From Caloranaerobacter sp. TR13 (GTDB lineage Bacteria; Bacillota; Clostridia; Tissierellales; Thermohalobacteraceae), in assembly GCF_001316435.1 (NCBI RefSeq), contig NZ_JXLL01000014.1, positions 1 through 48,738 of the forward strand: DNA of 48,738 nt, given 5' to 3'. Positions 8,210 through 15,417 of the stretch are shown here, in pieces. Below the pieces are notes generated by a model. That model saw nothing but the letters and a program-made list of their open reading frames with translations, did not search any database and had not been told where the DNA came from. The first letter of the stretch is position 1. Each line of letters begins with the position of its first letter. The position numbers and the translations under genes were made by a program.

Positions 8210-8689
8210 ATGAAGTCTGGTAAGAATTTATGTTGAGTAGGAGAGGTAAAATCTACAGGAAAGGTAGATAATAAGATATGTCCTAAATGTGGTAAAAAAG
8301 GGCAATATGTTGAGAATATAACTGTAAAAAATATGATTATTGAGGATAAAGTGAAAGAAATTGGTGATAGCAATTATTTTCTATGTATGGATGAAGCATG
8401 TGATGTAGTATATTATAATGAAGAAAGTAAAAAGTTTACTAAAAAAGATGTAAAAGTACCTATTTGGTTCAAAATAGATGCTAATCCAAAATATATTTGC
8501 TATTGTAATAAGGTTACAGAAAAACAGATAGAGAAAGTGATAATAGAAGAAGGGGCTAGAAATGTTAAAGATGTAATAAAACTTACTGGGGCTATGAAGA
8601 GTAGTCAGTGTAAAATAAAGAATCCAACGGGTAATTGTTGTTATGATGTAGTAAAGGAAACAGTTGATAAAATACTAAAGAAAATCTGA
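8210..8689 (+). CDS. CopZ-like [2Fe-2S] selenoprotein (Csac_0668-type), in-frame UGA = Sec
   Basis: From ATG 8210 the frame reads MKSGKNLC, then TGA at 8234-8236, then VGEVKSTGKVDNK and on without a break to 8689: 159 residues with Sec at position 9. Residues 24-64 form a zinc-type site (C24-PK-C27, C59, C64). The C-terminal part is a Bfd-like [2Fe-2S] domain (CYC near 95, then SSQC and NCC). This matches the CopZ-like 2Fe-2S metallochaperone family, whose N-terminus often has a CC pair; here it is Cys-Sec. Protein-like sequence with the CPKC motif lies upstream of the next ATG (8333), which argues against a start there. A 6-bp hairpin 15-33 bases after the UGA has the features of a bacterial SECIS. 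I recall the family being named Csac_0668 2Fe-2S (seleno)protein. Role: probably metal or redox handling; not proven. A nonsense-mutated gene is the alternative. Confidence 0.85.
8251..8269 (+). promoter_or_regulatory. Bacterial SECIS-like hairpin downstream of UGA Sec codon
   Basis: ATCTAC (8251-8256) pairs perfectly with GTAGAT (8264-8269) around the 7-base loop AGGAAAG. The apical loop begins 20 bases after the UGA and has G at its second position. That agrees with the known bacterial SECIS rules: short stem, loop of 3-14 bases with a G in the first two positions, loop 16-37 bases from the UGA. It would be the SelB docking site. Confidence 0.75.
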
Positions 8690-8690
8690 A

Positions 8691-8709
8691 GGGGCGTAAG
8701 CCCCTTTTA
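8691..8709. terminator. Terminator between selenoprotein gene and convergent small gene
   Basis: AAGGGGC, loop GTAA, GCCCCTT and a short T-run directly follow the TGA stop at 8687-8689. The stem is GC-rich and symmetrical, lying between convergent genes, so it may act on both strands. Confidence 0.75.
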
Positions 8710-8712
8710 TGT

Positions 8713-8973
8713 TTAAAAAATATTACTAATATTAGAATCAAATACAAAAGAAAATCTTATGCGAGCAGTAGGATTAATATAAATTGTTAAAGTTGCAGTA
8801 GGAGAAGAACGCCTCGTACCTGAAGTAAAAGATACATCAAAATCAATATTAGCTTTAATAAGCAAAGCTATTGCCGCATTAAGTTGTGCAATTTCAATAA
8901 ATTCACAATCTAACAGCTTTCTAAATATTCCTGTCGAAAGTATATTAAGTACATCTTTATTTATTGCAGCCAT
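8713..8973 (-). CDS. Unknown 86-residue protein
   Basis: The ATG at 8973 has AGGGGA 7 bases upstream, and codon choice resembles neighbouring genes, so this is probably real. The protein begins MAAINKDVLNILSTGIF, has one cysteine, an alanine/leucine-rich middle (AQLNAAIALLIKANIDF) and a serine/threonine-rich second half (SFTSGTRRSSPTATL) that would suit beta strands. No signal peptide, membrane segment or motif is recognised. It is monocistronic, convergent with the selenoprotein gene and divergent from the iron operon; no functional link can be inferred. Confidence 0.55.
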   Translation of the reverse strand: MAAINKDVLNILSTGIFRKLLDCEFIEIAQLNAAIALLIKANIDFDVSFTSGTRRSSPTATLTIYINPTARIRFSFVFDSNISNIF

Positions 8974-9083
8974 TTTAATCTCCCCTATATCTTCTCATAA
9001 TATTATATGTTTAATGTAGTATGTTGCGTGAAATAACAATGATGCGTTTGTGCAGTTTAATAATTACAAAAATTAAATATTAC

Positions 9084-9138
9084 TTGCATTATTAAAAACT
9101 GTATTATATAATACTATTGAGATTGATAATAATTCTTA
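9084..9138 (+). promoter_or_regulatory. Sigma-A promoter of feo operon with overlapping Fur-like half site
   Basis: TTGCAT (9084-9089) and TATAAT (9107-9112) are 17 bases apart. TGATAAT-A-ATTCTTA at 9124-9138, a partial 7-1-7 Fur box, lies at the expected transcription start, where repressor binding would block initiation. The rest of 8974-9267 holds a second Fur box at 9228 and nothing else I recognise. Confidence 0.7.
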
Positions 9139-9227
9139 TTTATACATATAATGTATTAGAAAGGAATGTAATAAAAAGCTCTCTTTGTATTTTATAGGTT
9201 AGGAGGGCCTAAATTTAAACCGATAAA

Positions 9228-9242
9228 TGATAATGATTATCA
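9228..9242. promoter_or_regulatory. Fur box (perfect 7-1-7)
   Basis: TGATAATGATTATCA is an exact inverted repeat of the Fur consensus TGATAAT-N-ATTATCA, 26 bases before the feoB start. It predicts iron-dependent repression of the feo genes. Confidence 0.85.
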
Positions 9243-9267
9243 ATACAAATTTAAAGGAGGTTATACG

Positions 9268-9873
9268 ATGGAATGTTGTAAAAATAAACCTCAAAATAAG
9301 CCATGGTATAAAAGATTTTTATATATGTTATTAGGTATTGATTGTTGTCATGGTGAGGTAAATGATAATACACAAGGATTAGAAAAGATTGCTTTAGTTG
9401 GAAGTCCAAATGTTGGTAAGAGTGTATTGTTTAATATATTAACTGGAGCATATGTTACAGTCTCTAATTATCCTGGTACAACAGTTGAGGTTTCTAGAGG
9501 AAGAGGAAAGATAGGAGATACTGAATATGAGGTAATAGATACTCCTGGTATGTATTCTCTTATGTGTATTACAGAAGAAGAAAAGGTAACAAGAGAACTT
9601 TTGCTTAGAGAAAAACCTAAAGCTGTAATTCATGTTATAGATGCTAAGAATATACAGAGGATGTTACCATTGACTATTCAGTTAATTGAGGCAGGCCTAC
9701 CAGTTATATTAGTTTTAAATATCATGGATGAAGCAGAAAGAATGGGGCTTAAAATAGATACTGCTAAGTTGGAAAGAGATTTAGGAATTCCAGTTATATC
9801 TACTATAGCAGCTTTAAACAAAGGAATAGACACTTTAAAAGAAAGGGTTGAAAGGTATGTCAAAGCAGCTTAG
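9268..9873 (+). CDS. feoB: FeoB GTPase domain as a separate protein (split FeoB, N-terminal part)
   Basis: 201 residues equal to the cytosolic G domain of the ferrous iron transporter FeoB. After a Cys-rich extension (MECC at 1-4, DCCHG at 25-29) come G1 GSPNVGKS (45-52), G2 near YPGTTVE (68-74), G3 DTPG (91-94), G4 NIMD (151-154) and a G5-like STIAALNKG. It ends right after the G domain, where intact FeoB continues into the helical and membrane parts; those are encoded by the next gene in another frame. AGGAGG precedes the ATG. The break falls at a domain border and both halves have good starts, so a functional split is more likely than a frameshift. It is first in the Fur-controlled operon and would energise or gate Fe2+ uptake through the membrane partner. 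Confidence 0.85.
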   Translation: MECCKNKPQNKPWYKRFLYMLLGIDCCHGEVNDNTQGLEKIALVGSPNVGKSVLFNILTGAYVTVSNYPGTTVEVSRGRGKIGDTEYEVIDTPGMYSLMCITEEEKVTRELLLREKPKAVIHVIDAKNIQRMLPLTIQLIEAGLPVILVLNIMDEAERMGLKIDTAKLERDLGIPVISTIAALNKGIDTLKERVERYVKAA

Positions 9874-11308
9874 TTTTAAATATGACGACGCTATAGAAAA
9901 TTCGATAAACTATATTATTGATAATTTAAAAGGCGAATACGTACTTTCAAAGAGGTCTATAGCTTTACTATTATTACAGGAAGATGAAGATATTATTGAA
10001 AAAGTAAAGGTAACCGAAGGAAGCAACTATATTAAAATAAGTGAAATAATAAATAAAACTAAGGAGAAATATGATAAACCCTTAAGTTATATTATAGCTC
10101 TTTCTAGGCAAAAAGTTGTTGAAGATATTACAAGTCAAGTTGTTACCAAAGATGATAAAAATAGAAGTAGCATTTCTAACTTTCTTAGCAAATTAACTAT
10201 GAATCCAATTACAGGCATTCCTATTTTACTGCTTGTTATATACTTTGGATTATATAAATTTGTAGGTCAATTTGGTGCAGGGACAGTAGTAGATTTTTTA
10301 GAAGCTAATATATTTGAAGCATATATAAATCCGTGGGTCAATGGAGTAGTAAATACAGTTATACCTTGGAAATGGTTACAGGACCTAATTGGTAATGAGT
10401 ATGGAATAATAACGCTTGGTATTAGATATGCTGCAGCTATTGTTTTACCTATAGTTGGAACATTTTTCTTTGCATTTTCTATTATAGAAGATAGTGGGTA
10501 CTTACCTAGATTAGCAATGCTTGTAGATAGAATATTCAAAAAAATAGGATTAAACGGTCGTGCAGTTATACCTATGACTTTAGGTTTTGGCTGCGACACT
10601 ATGGCAACTATGGTAAGCAGGACTTTAGAAACTAAAAGAGAAAGGGTTATTGCTACTTTATTATTAGCTTTAGCAATACCGTGTTCTGCACAACTAGGTG
10701 TAATTTTAGCTTTATTATCAGGTGAACCTAAGGCACTATTAGTTTGGATAATATTCATGTTGTTTGTATTTTTATTTATAGGCTACTTAACGTCTAAGAT
10801 TATGCCTGGTGAAGGCCCAAGTTTTTATATGGAAGTACCACCACTTAGATTGCCAAAATTGACAAACATATTGATAAAAACTTATACTAGAATGCAATGG
10901 TATTTTATTGAAATAGTACCTCTGTTTATATTCGCTAGTGTTTTGATTTGGATTGGAAATATAACTGGACTATTTGATGTTCTAGTGAATATGCTTAAAC
11001 CTGTTGTAAATATGATAGGGCTACCAGATAATGTGGCTAAAGTATTTCTTTTTGGATTCTTTAGAAGAGACTATGGAGCAGCAGGACTTTATGACTTGCA
11101 GCAGGCAGGTGTTTTATCTCCTAGACAGCTTGTAGTTGCAGCTGCAACATTAACTTTATTTGTTCCTTGTGTTGCTCAGTTTGCAATGATGATTAAAGAA
11201 AGAGGTACGAAAACAGCTATTTTAATGGGTACATTTATATTGATATTCTCTTTTGCTGCAGGTTTTGTACTTAATTGGATACTAGGTACATTTGGGGTGT
11301 TAGCATGA
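9857..11308 (+). CDS. feoB: FeoB membrane permease part as a separate protein (split FeoB, C-terminal part)
   Basis: 483 residues from ATG 9857 (GAAAGGG about 10 bases upstream). Residues ~1-100 carry the helical spacer of FeoB (ISEIINKTKEKYDKPL, SRQKVVEDI), followed by some ten membrane segments with two gate domains and the FeoB signatures RAVIPMTLGFGCDTMATM and ALAIPCSAQLGVIL, then LFVPCVAQFAMM near the end. This is the Fe2+ channel portion in the cytoplasmic membrane. It overlaps the GTPase gene by 17 bases in a +1 frame, so translation is probably coupled, and its stop overlaps the next start (ATGA). A sequencing or evolutionary frameshift of an ordinary FeoB cannot be fully excluded. 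Confidence 0.87.
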   Translation: MSKQLSFKYDDAIENSINYIIDNLKGEYVLSKRSIALLLLQEDEDIIEKVKVTEGSNYIKISEIINKTKEKYDKPLSYIIALSRQKVVEDITSQVVTKDDKNRSSISNFLSKLTMNPITGIPILLLVIYFGLYKFVGQFGAGTVVDFLEANIFEAYINPWVNGVVNTVIPWKWLQDLIGNEYGIITLGIRYAAAIVLPIVGTFFFAFSIIEDSGYLPRLAMLVDRIFKKIGLNGRAVIPMTLGFGCDTMATMVSRTLETKRERVIATLLLALAIPCSAQLGVILALLSGEPKALLVWIIFMLFVFLFIGYLTSKIMPGEGPSFYMEVPPLRLPKLTNILIKTYTRMQWYFIEIVPLFIFASVLIWIGNITGLFDVLVNMLKPVVNMIGLPDNVAKVFLFGFFRRDYGAAGLYDLQQAGVLSPRQLVVAAATLTLFVPCVAQFAMMIKERGTKTAILMGTFILIFSFAAGFVLNWILGTFGVLA

Positions 11309-11484
11309 TAAAATGTAATTTCTGTGGGTATGAATTTAATGAAAATGAAAGTCAAAAAGGTTGTCATGGTTGTCCTTTAAATAAAAGTTGTAATAAATAT
11401 AAATGTCCTAATTGTGGTTTTGAAATACCTAAAGAACCTAAATTAATACAACTTATTAGGAAATGGAGGAAAAGAAATGGCTAA
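11305..11484 (+). CDS. Small zinc-ribbon protein in feo operon
   Basis: 59 residues from ATG 11305, which overlaps the feoB stop (ATGA) and has GGGGTG upstream. Two Cys pairs (C4-x2-C7 near the start, CPNC later) frame a central CHGCPLNKSC, so it can bind zinc or an Fe-S cluster. The C-terminus is basic (RKWRKRNG). It sits between feoB and feoA, a place where other genomes have FeoC-like or Cys-rich accessory proteins, so a role in Feo assembly or iron sensing is an inference from position only. Confidence 0.7.
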   Translation: MIKCNFCGYEFNENESQKGCHGCPLNKSCNKYKCPNCGFEIPKEPKLIQLIRKWRKRNG

Positions 11485-11725
11485 AGCTCATGATGGGTTT
11501 AAAACAATTCCTGCAGTTAAAATGAAAAGTGGTGAAGAAGGTATTATCGCAGAGCTAGATACAGATAGTAAGTCTATATTGAGAAAACTTATGGCTATGG
11601 GAATCTTACCTGGAATGAAAATAAAGATGATACAAACATTTCCGTCTTATGTATTTCAAGTGGGGTATACACAGGTTGCTGTTGATAAACGAATTGCTTC
11701 TGTTATTTTGATAAATAAAAACTAA
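11477..11725 (+). CDS. feoA: Ferrous iron transport protein A (FeoA)
   Basis: 82 residues with the SH3-like FeoA fold: KSGEEGIIAEL, then LRKLMAMGILPGMKIKMIQ with the family GILPG turn, and a closing VAVDKRIASVIL strand. FeoA is a small cytosolic protein that binds FeoB and supports Fe2+ uptake. GAGGAAAAG lies just before its ATG, and it overlaps the zinc-ribbon gene by 8 bases. Having feoA last and feoB first is less common than feoA-feoB order. A strong terminator follows. Confidence 0.9.
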   Translation: MAKAHDGFKTIPAVKMKSGEEGIIAELDTDSKSILRKLMAMGILPGMKIKMIQTFPSYVFQVGYTQVAVDKRIASVILINKN

Positions 11726-11744
11726 CTTTATAAAGGTATATTAT

Positions 11745-11777
11745 AAGCCTCTTAGTTTTGACTAAGAGGCTTTTTTT
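11745..11777 (+). terminator. Intrinsic terminator of feo operon
   Basis: AAGCCTCTTAG (11745-11755) pairs with CTAAGAGGCTT (11762-11772); loop of 6; run of seven Ts follows. Confidence 0.9.
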
Positions 11778-11905
11778 ATTAATATCTGATCTTATTTTTA
11801 ATCTATTTCATTTTCTAACATTTCTATTTAAAACTATACTTGCACGATTTTTTTCAAAACTTAAAATTTATGTTAATATGGATTTATAGATGTAGAGGTG
11901 GTTAT

Positions 11906-13183
11906 ATGGGAAAAATTAAAAAAATGTTTTTTCTAGCTTTTAGTGTTACACTTATATCGCAATTTTATTTTAGTTTTATAGTAGAAAATTTTAGAATATC
12001 TCTTGCAGTAATAGTATTTACTTTTGGCCTTTTTTGGTATAAGAGTTTGGACACTATTGTTACATCGATAGTTACAAGTTTAACTGTATTTTTATTTAGA
12101 TATTTTTTATTGTCGATTAATCATTTAAGTTTTGAGCAAAGCTTTGCTGTGAATTATCCTGTATTGTTTTTTTATATGATATTTGGAATTTGCTTTCATA
12201 TATTCAATTTAAAAAATAAGGAAAAAAATTTCTTATCGTTATTTATAAGGGTGTGGGCTTGTGACTTCATTGCAAATTTTTGTGAAATACTATTAAGATT
12301 AGATAAAATAACTTTAACTAATATTACAGCAGCTGTAAAAATATTGTTTTTAGTCGCTTTAGTTAGAACCTTTATTTCAATATCATTACTATCTGTTATA
12401 AAGTATTATAAACTATTGTTGATAAAAGAAGAGCATGAGGATAGATATAGAAAGCTGGTTCTATTAACATCTAGTCTTAAAAGTGAGATATATTTTATGA
12501 AAAAAAATATCGATTATATAGAAAAGGTAATGAATAATTCTTTTAAGCTATATGAAGCAATTTCTAATGATAAAACATTAAGCCATTTGAAAAATTTATC
12601 GCTTTCTATAGCTAAAGATGTGCATGAGATAAAAAAAGACTATATTCGAGTTATAAAGGGTATAGAAGAAACTACTGTAAGAAAGATTGAATATTCAAGT
12701 ATGAGTCTTAAAGATATTTTTTATATATTGCAGGAAAGTACTAAGCGATACTTAGAAAGTGAAAATTTGAATATAAATCTAATATTTCAAGTAGGAGATA
12801 ATTTTAAAACAAAAGAGCATTATCATATTATTTCGCTACTTAGAAATTTAATTAATAATTCTATTGAAGCTATTAAGAAGACAGAAGAAAGTGGGTTTAT
12901 AATGGTAGTTCATTATAAAAAAGATGGTTATCATATATTTAAAGTTTATGATAATGGTGAAGGGATTAGGGAAAAGGATATGAAAAATATTTTTGATCCA
13001 GGTTTTTCTACTAAGTTTAATCCAGAAACAGGTGACTTAAATAGGGGGATAGGACTTACATTAGTTAAAGATATGGTAGAAAATTATTTTAAAGGTAAAA
13101 TAATAGTAAACTCAAAATATAAAGGTGGAACAGTTTTTCAAATCTCAATACCAGAAAAAGTATTGGAGGTTGATGAAAATTGA
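11906..13183 (+). CDS. GlnK-type membrane sensor histidine kinase
   Basis: About 425 residues from ATG 11906, with AGAGGTGG upstream; the open frame runs 22 codons further 5' without a ribosome site. Six or so membrane helices fill residues ~7-170. A helical region follows with the probable phospho-acceptor H240 in KDVHEIKKDY. The ATPase domain shows an N box (LINNSIEAI), G1 (DNGEGI) and G2 (GIGLTLVKDMVE). It has no large extracellular domain, so it probably senses through its membrane part or a partner. The stop overlaps the start of the response regulator (TTGA). The YcbB-type partner and the adjacent amino acid symporter point to the GlnK/GlnL family, which in Bacillus responds to glutamine; the signal here is inferred. 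Confidence 0.8.
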   Translation: MGKIKKMFFLAFSVTLISQFYFSFIVENFRISLAVIVFTFGLFWYKSLDTIVTSIVTSLTVFLFRYFLLSINHLSFEQSFAVNYPVLFFYMIFGICFHIFNLKNKEKNFLSLFIRVWACDFIANFCEILLRLDKITLTNITAAVKILFLVALVRTFISISLLSVIKYYKLLLIKEEHEDRYRKLVLLTSSLKSEIYFMKKNIDYIEKVMNNSFKLYEAISNDKTLSHLKNLSLSIAKDVHEIKKDYIRVIKGIEETTVRKIEYSSMSLKDIFYILQESTKRYLESENLNINLIFQVGDNFKTKEHYHIISLLRNLINNSIEAIKKTEESGFIMVVHYKKDGYHIFKVYDNGEGIREKDMKNIFDPGFSTKFNPETGDLNRGIGLTLVKDMVENYFKGKIIVNSKYKGGTVFQISIPEKVLEVDEN

Positions 13184-14013
13184 AATTTTATATTATTGAG
13201 GATGATTATAGTGTAATTAGAGTTATTGAAAATATTATAGAAGATAATGAATTAGGAGAATTAGTTGGATATTCACTAAGAGGAGACGATATAGTAAATG
13301 AAATACTTTTAAAGAGGCCAGATATTGTTTTAATAGATTTGCTAATGCCAAATAAAGATGGAATACAAGTAGTAAAGGAAATTAGAAGTTATAACAACCA
13401 AATAAAATTTATTATGATTTCACAAGTGTCTTCAAAGGAATTGATAAGTAAAGCTTATAATGCAGGGATTGACTTTTTTATAAGTAAGCCAGTTAATGTT
13501 ATTGAGATAGTTAAAGTAATAAAAAATGTTTCAGAAAAAATAAAGCTAGAGAGAGCATTAAAGGGTATAAAGCATATGTTTGAAGACTTAGAGTTAAATA
13601 GTCAGAGATATAAAAAGAAAGACAGAGAAGTAAAGATGAAACTTATATTAAGCCAATTAGGGATTTTGGGGGAAAAGGGAAGTAAGGATATAATTGATAT
13701 TTGTAATTATATACTTAGCAATGATTTAAAACCTTCTAATATTAAAATTAGTGATATTTGTAATACTTTAAGCAATAGTCCAAAAGCTATGGAACAAAGA
13801 ATTAGGAGAGCTATTAATAAAGCATTAGTTAATATAGCTAATTTAGGGTTAGAAGATAATTTAAATGATGCTTTTGTTAGATATTCAAATGCTTTGTTTG
13901 ACTTTGAAGATATAAAAGCAGAAATGGACCTTATTAGAGGAAAGAGGACTTTAGGTGGTAAGATTAAAGTTCTTAAGTTTATAGAGGGATTATTATTGTA
14001 CAGTGAATTTTAG
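13180..14013 (+). CDS. GlnL/YcbB-type response regulator
   Basis: 277 residues with an N-terminal receiver domain (acidic pocket IIEDDY, phospho-acceptor Asp in DIVLIDLLMP, lysine in FFISKPVN) and a C-terminal part of ~130 residues resembling the YcbB DNA-binding domain (MEQRIRRAINKALVNIANLG). The start is TTG with GGAGG 10 bases upstream, overlapping the kinase stop. It lies directly before the symporter gene, whose promoter carries an exact TTTTGT-N4-TTTTGT repeat, the site I recall for B. subtilis GlnL. It is therefore probably the activator of that gene. Confidence 0.82.
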   Translation: MKFYIIEDDYSVIRVIENIIEDNELGELVGYSLRGDDIVNEILLKRPDIVLIDLLMPNKDGIQVVKEIRSYNNQIKFIMISQVSSKELISKAYNAGIDFFISKPVNVIEIVKVIKNVSEKIKLERALKGIKHMFEDLELNSQRYKKKDREVKMKLILSQLGILGEKGSKDIIDICNYILSNDLKPSNIKISDICNTLSNSPKAMEQRIRRAINKALVNIANLGLEDNLNDAFVRYSNALFDFEDIKAEMDLIRGKRTLGGKIKVLKFIEGLLLYSEF

Positions 14014-14053
14014 CAACCTCATATATTCATTTTCAAGAAAATTCTGTGTATGT

Positions 14054-14069
14054 TTTTGTATTATTTTGT
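14054..14069 (+). promoter_or_regulatory. GlnL-type direct repeat operator
   Basis: TTTTGTATTATTTTGT is an exact TTTTGT-N4-TTTTGT direct repeat. It ends 21 bases before a TATAAT at 14091-14096 that lacks a good -35, the layout expected for an activator-dependent promoter. Confidence 0.65.
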
Positions 14070-14090
14070 ATTTTAGCGATTGTTACCCCT

Positions 14091-14096
14091 TATAAT
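14091..14096 (+). promoter_or_regulatory. Promoter -10 element of the symporter gene
   Basis: A perfect TATAAT sits 45 bases upstream of the GTG start. No close TTGACA match is found 16-18 bases before it; the GlnL-type repeat occupies that side. Confidence 0.55.
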
Positions 14097-14140
14097 TATT
14101 ACAGATTATTAATATAAAAAATAAATAAGGGGGAAATGGC

Positions 14141-15415
14141 GTGAAAAGCAAAACTAGTCTTACTCAAAAAATACTAATTGGTCTAATACTTGGTGTATTT
14201 TTTGGGATTATTTTAAATAAGTTACCAGCTAGTTACATCAAGGATACAATAATTATTAATGGTATATTAAGATTAGTCGGTGGGATTTTTATTAATTCTA
14301 TCAAGATGCTAGTTGTACCTTTAGTATTTGTTTCACTAGTTGTTGGAGCTTCAGCTATAGGAGATGTAAATAAACTTGGAAGAGTTGGTGTTAAAACTAT
14401 AGCTTTTTATTTAATAACTACATGTGTTGCAATAACACTTGCGTTGATTGTGGCAAATATAATAGATCCTGGTATAGGATTAGATTTATCTAATGTACTT
14501 AAAAAAGAGCCTACAATTGGAACTGCTAAATCATTTGTTGATGTCGTAATCGATATGGTTCCTAAAAATCCAATAGCTTCACTTGCAAATGGTACTATGC
14601 TTCAAATAATAGTATTTGCATTATTGACTGGTGTAACTATGGCTCTTATAAGAGAAAAAGCACAGCCAGTTATTGAAATTTTCAATTCTTTAAACGAGAT
14701 AATGATGAAAATGGTAATGCTAATAATGTTAATAGCACCATACGGAGTTTTTGCACTTATTACTAAAACTTTTGCAACTGTTGGATTTGATGCAATGGTT
14801 CCATTGTTAAAATATATGATGGCTGTTCTATTAACGCTTTTAATACATGCAAGTTTAACTTATATGGGTATATTAGGTGGATTAGGTAAATTAAATCCTT
14901 TACAATTCTTTAAAAACTTTGCACCTGCAATGAGTGTTGCATTTTCAACGGCTTCAAGTAACGGTACATTACCAGTTACAATTGAAACGGTAGAACAGAG
15001 ATGTGGAGTTTCTAAAAACATAGCTTCATTTACATTACCGCTAGGTGCAACAATAAATATGGATGGTACTGCTATAATGCAGGGGGTTGCTGTAATCTTT
15101 ATTTCTCAAGTATATGGTATTGACCTTTCATTACAAGCATTTCTAACAGTAATATTAACTGCAACATTAGCTTCAGTAGGTACTGCTGGTGTACCAGGAG
15201 TAGGGCTTATTACTTTATCAATGGTACTTCAATCTGTAGGGTTGCCAGTTGAAGGTATTGCATTAATAATAGGTATCGACAGATTATTAGATATGTGTAG
15301 AACAGTTGTAAATATTACTGGAGATGCAGTTTGTACGATAGTTGTTTCAAAATCAGAAGGAGAATTTGATGAAGAAAAATATTATGCTAAGAATAAAGAA
15401 ATTGAGGTAGCATAG
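14141..15415 (+). CDS. Glutamate/aspartate (dicarboxylate):cation symporter, GltP/DctA family
   Basis: 424 residues, normal length for the family, with about eight membrane helices and two re-entrant hairpins. The substrate site is visible: serine-rich SSNGT (272-276, where SSAAT/SSSAT is common), NMDGT (306-310), and D384, R387, N391 in DMCRTVVNITGD. The arginine equivalent to R397 of GltPh predicts an acidic amino acid rather than a neutral one. The start is GTG after an AAGGGGG site. The GlnK/GlnL-type genes upstream and the direct repeat in its promoter suggest induction by glutamate or glutamine. Its transcript probably ends at the hairpin 15616-15650, inside the convergent gene. Confidence 0.88.
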   Translation: MKSKTSLTQKILIGLILGVFFGIILNKLPASYIKDTIIINGILRLVGGIFINSIKMLVVPLVFVSLVVGASAIGDVNKLGRVGVKTIAFYLITTCVAITLALIVANIIDPGIGLDLSNVLKKEPTIGTAKSFVDVVIDMVPKNPIASLANGTMLQIIVFALLTGVTMALIREKAQPVIEIFNSLNEIMMKMVMLIMLIAPYGVFALITKTFATVGFDAMVPLLKYMMAVLLTLLIHASLTYMGILGGLGKLNPLQFFKNFAPAMSVAFSTASSNGTLPVTIETVEQRCGVSKNIASFTLPLGATINMDGTAIMQGVAVIFISQVYGIDLSLQAFLTVILTATLASVGTAGVPGVGLITLSMVLQSVGLPVEGIALIIGIDRLLDMCRTVVNITGDAVCTIVVSKSEGEFDEEKYYAKNKEIEVA

Positions 15416-15417
15416 AG

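Noticed and set aside
8333..8689. Shorter 118-residue protein beginning at the ATG 8333
   Set aside because: It lacks a ribosome binding site and omits the CPKC half of the zinc site; the upstream frame with UGA, ribosome site and hairpin explains the data better.
9439..9633. Reverse-strand frames inside feoB, hydB, xylH, the nucleotidase and other genes
   Set aside because: These lie opposite clear coding genes, have no ribosome sites and no recognisable protein features; they are by-products of AT-rich coding sequence.
9848..9873. FeoB as a frameshifted pseudogene
   Set aside because: The break is at a domain boundary, both parts are intact and the second has its own start, so gene fission is more likely; an error cannot be wholly excluded.
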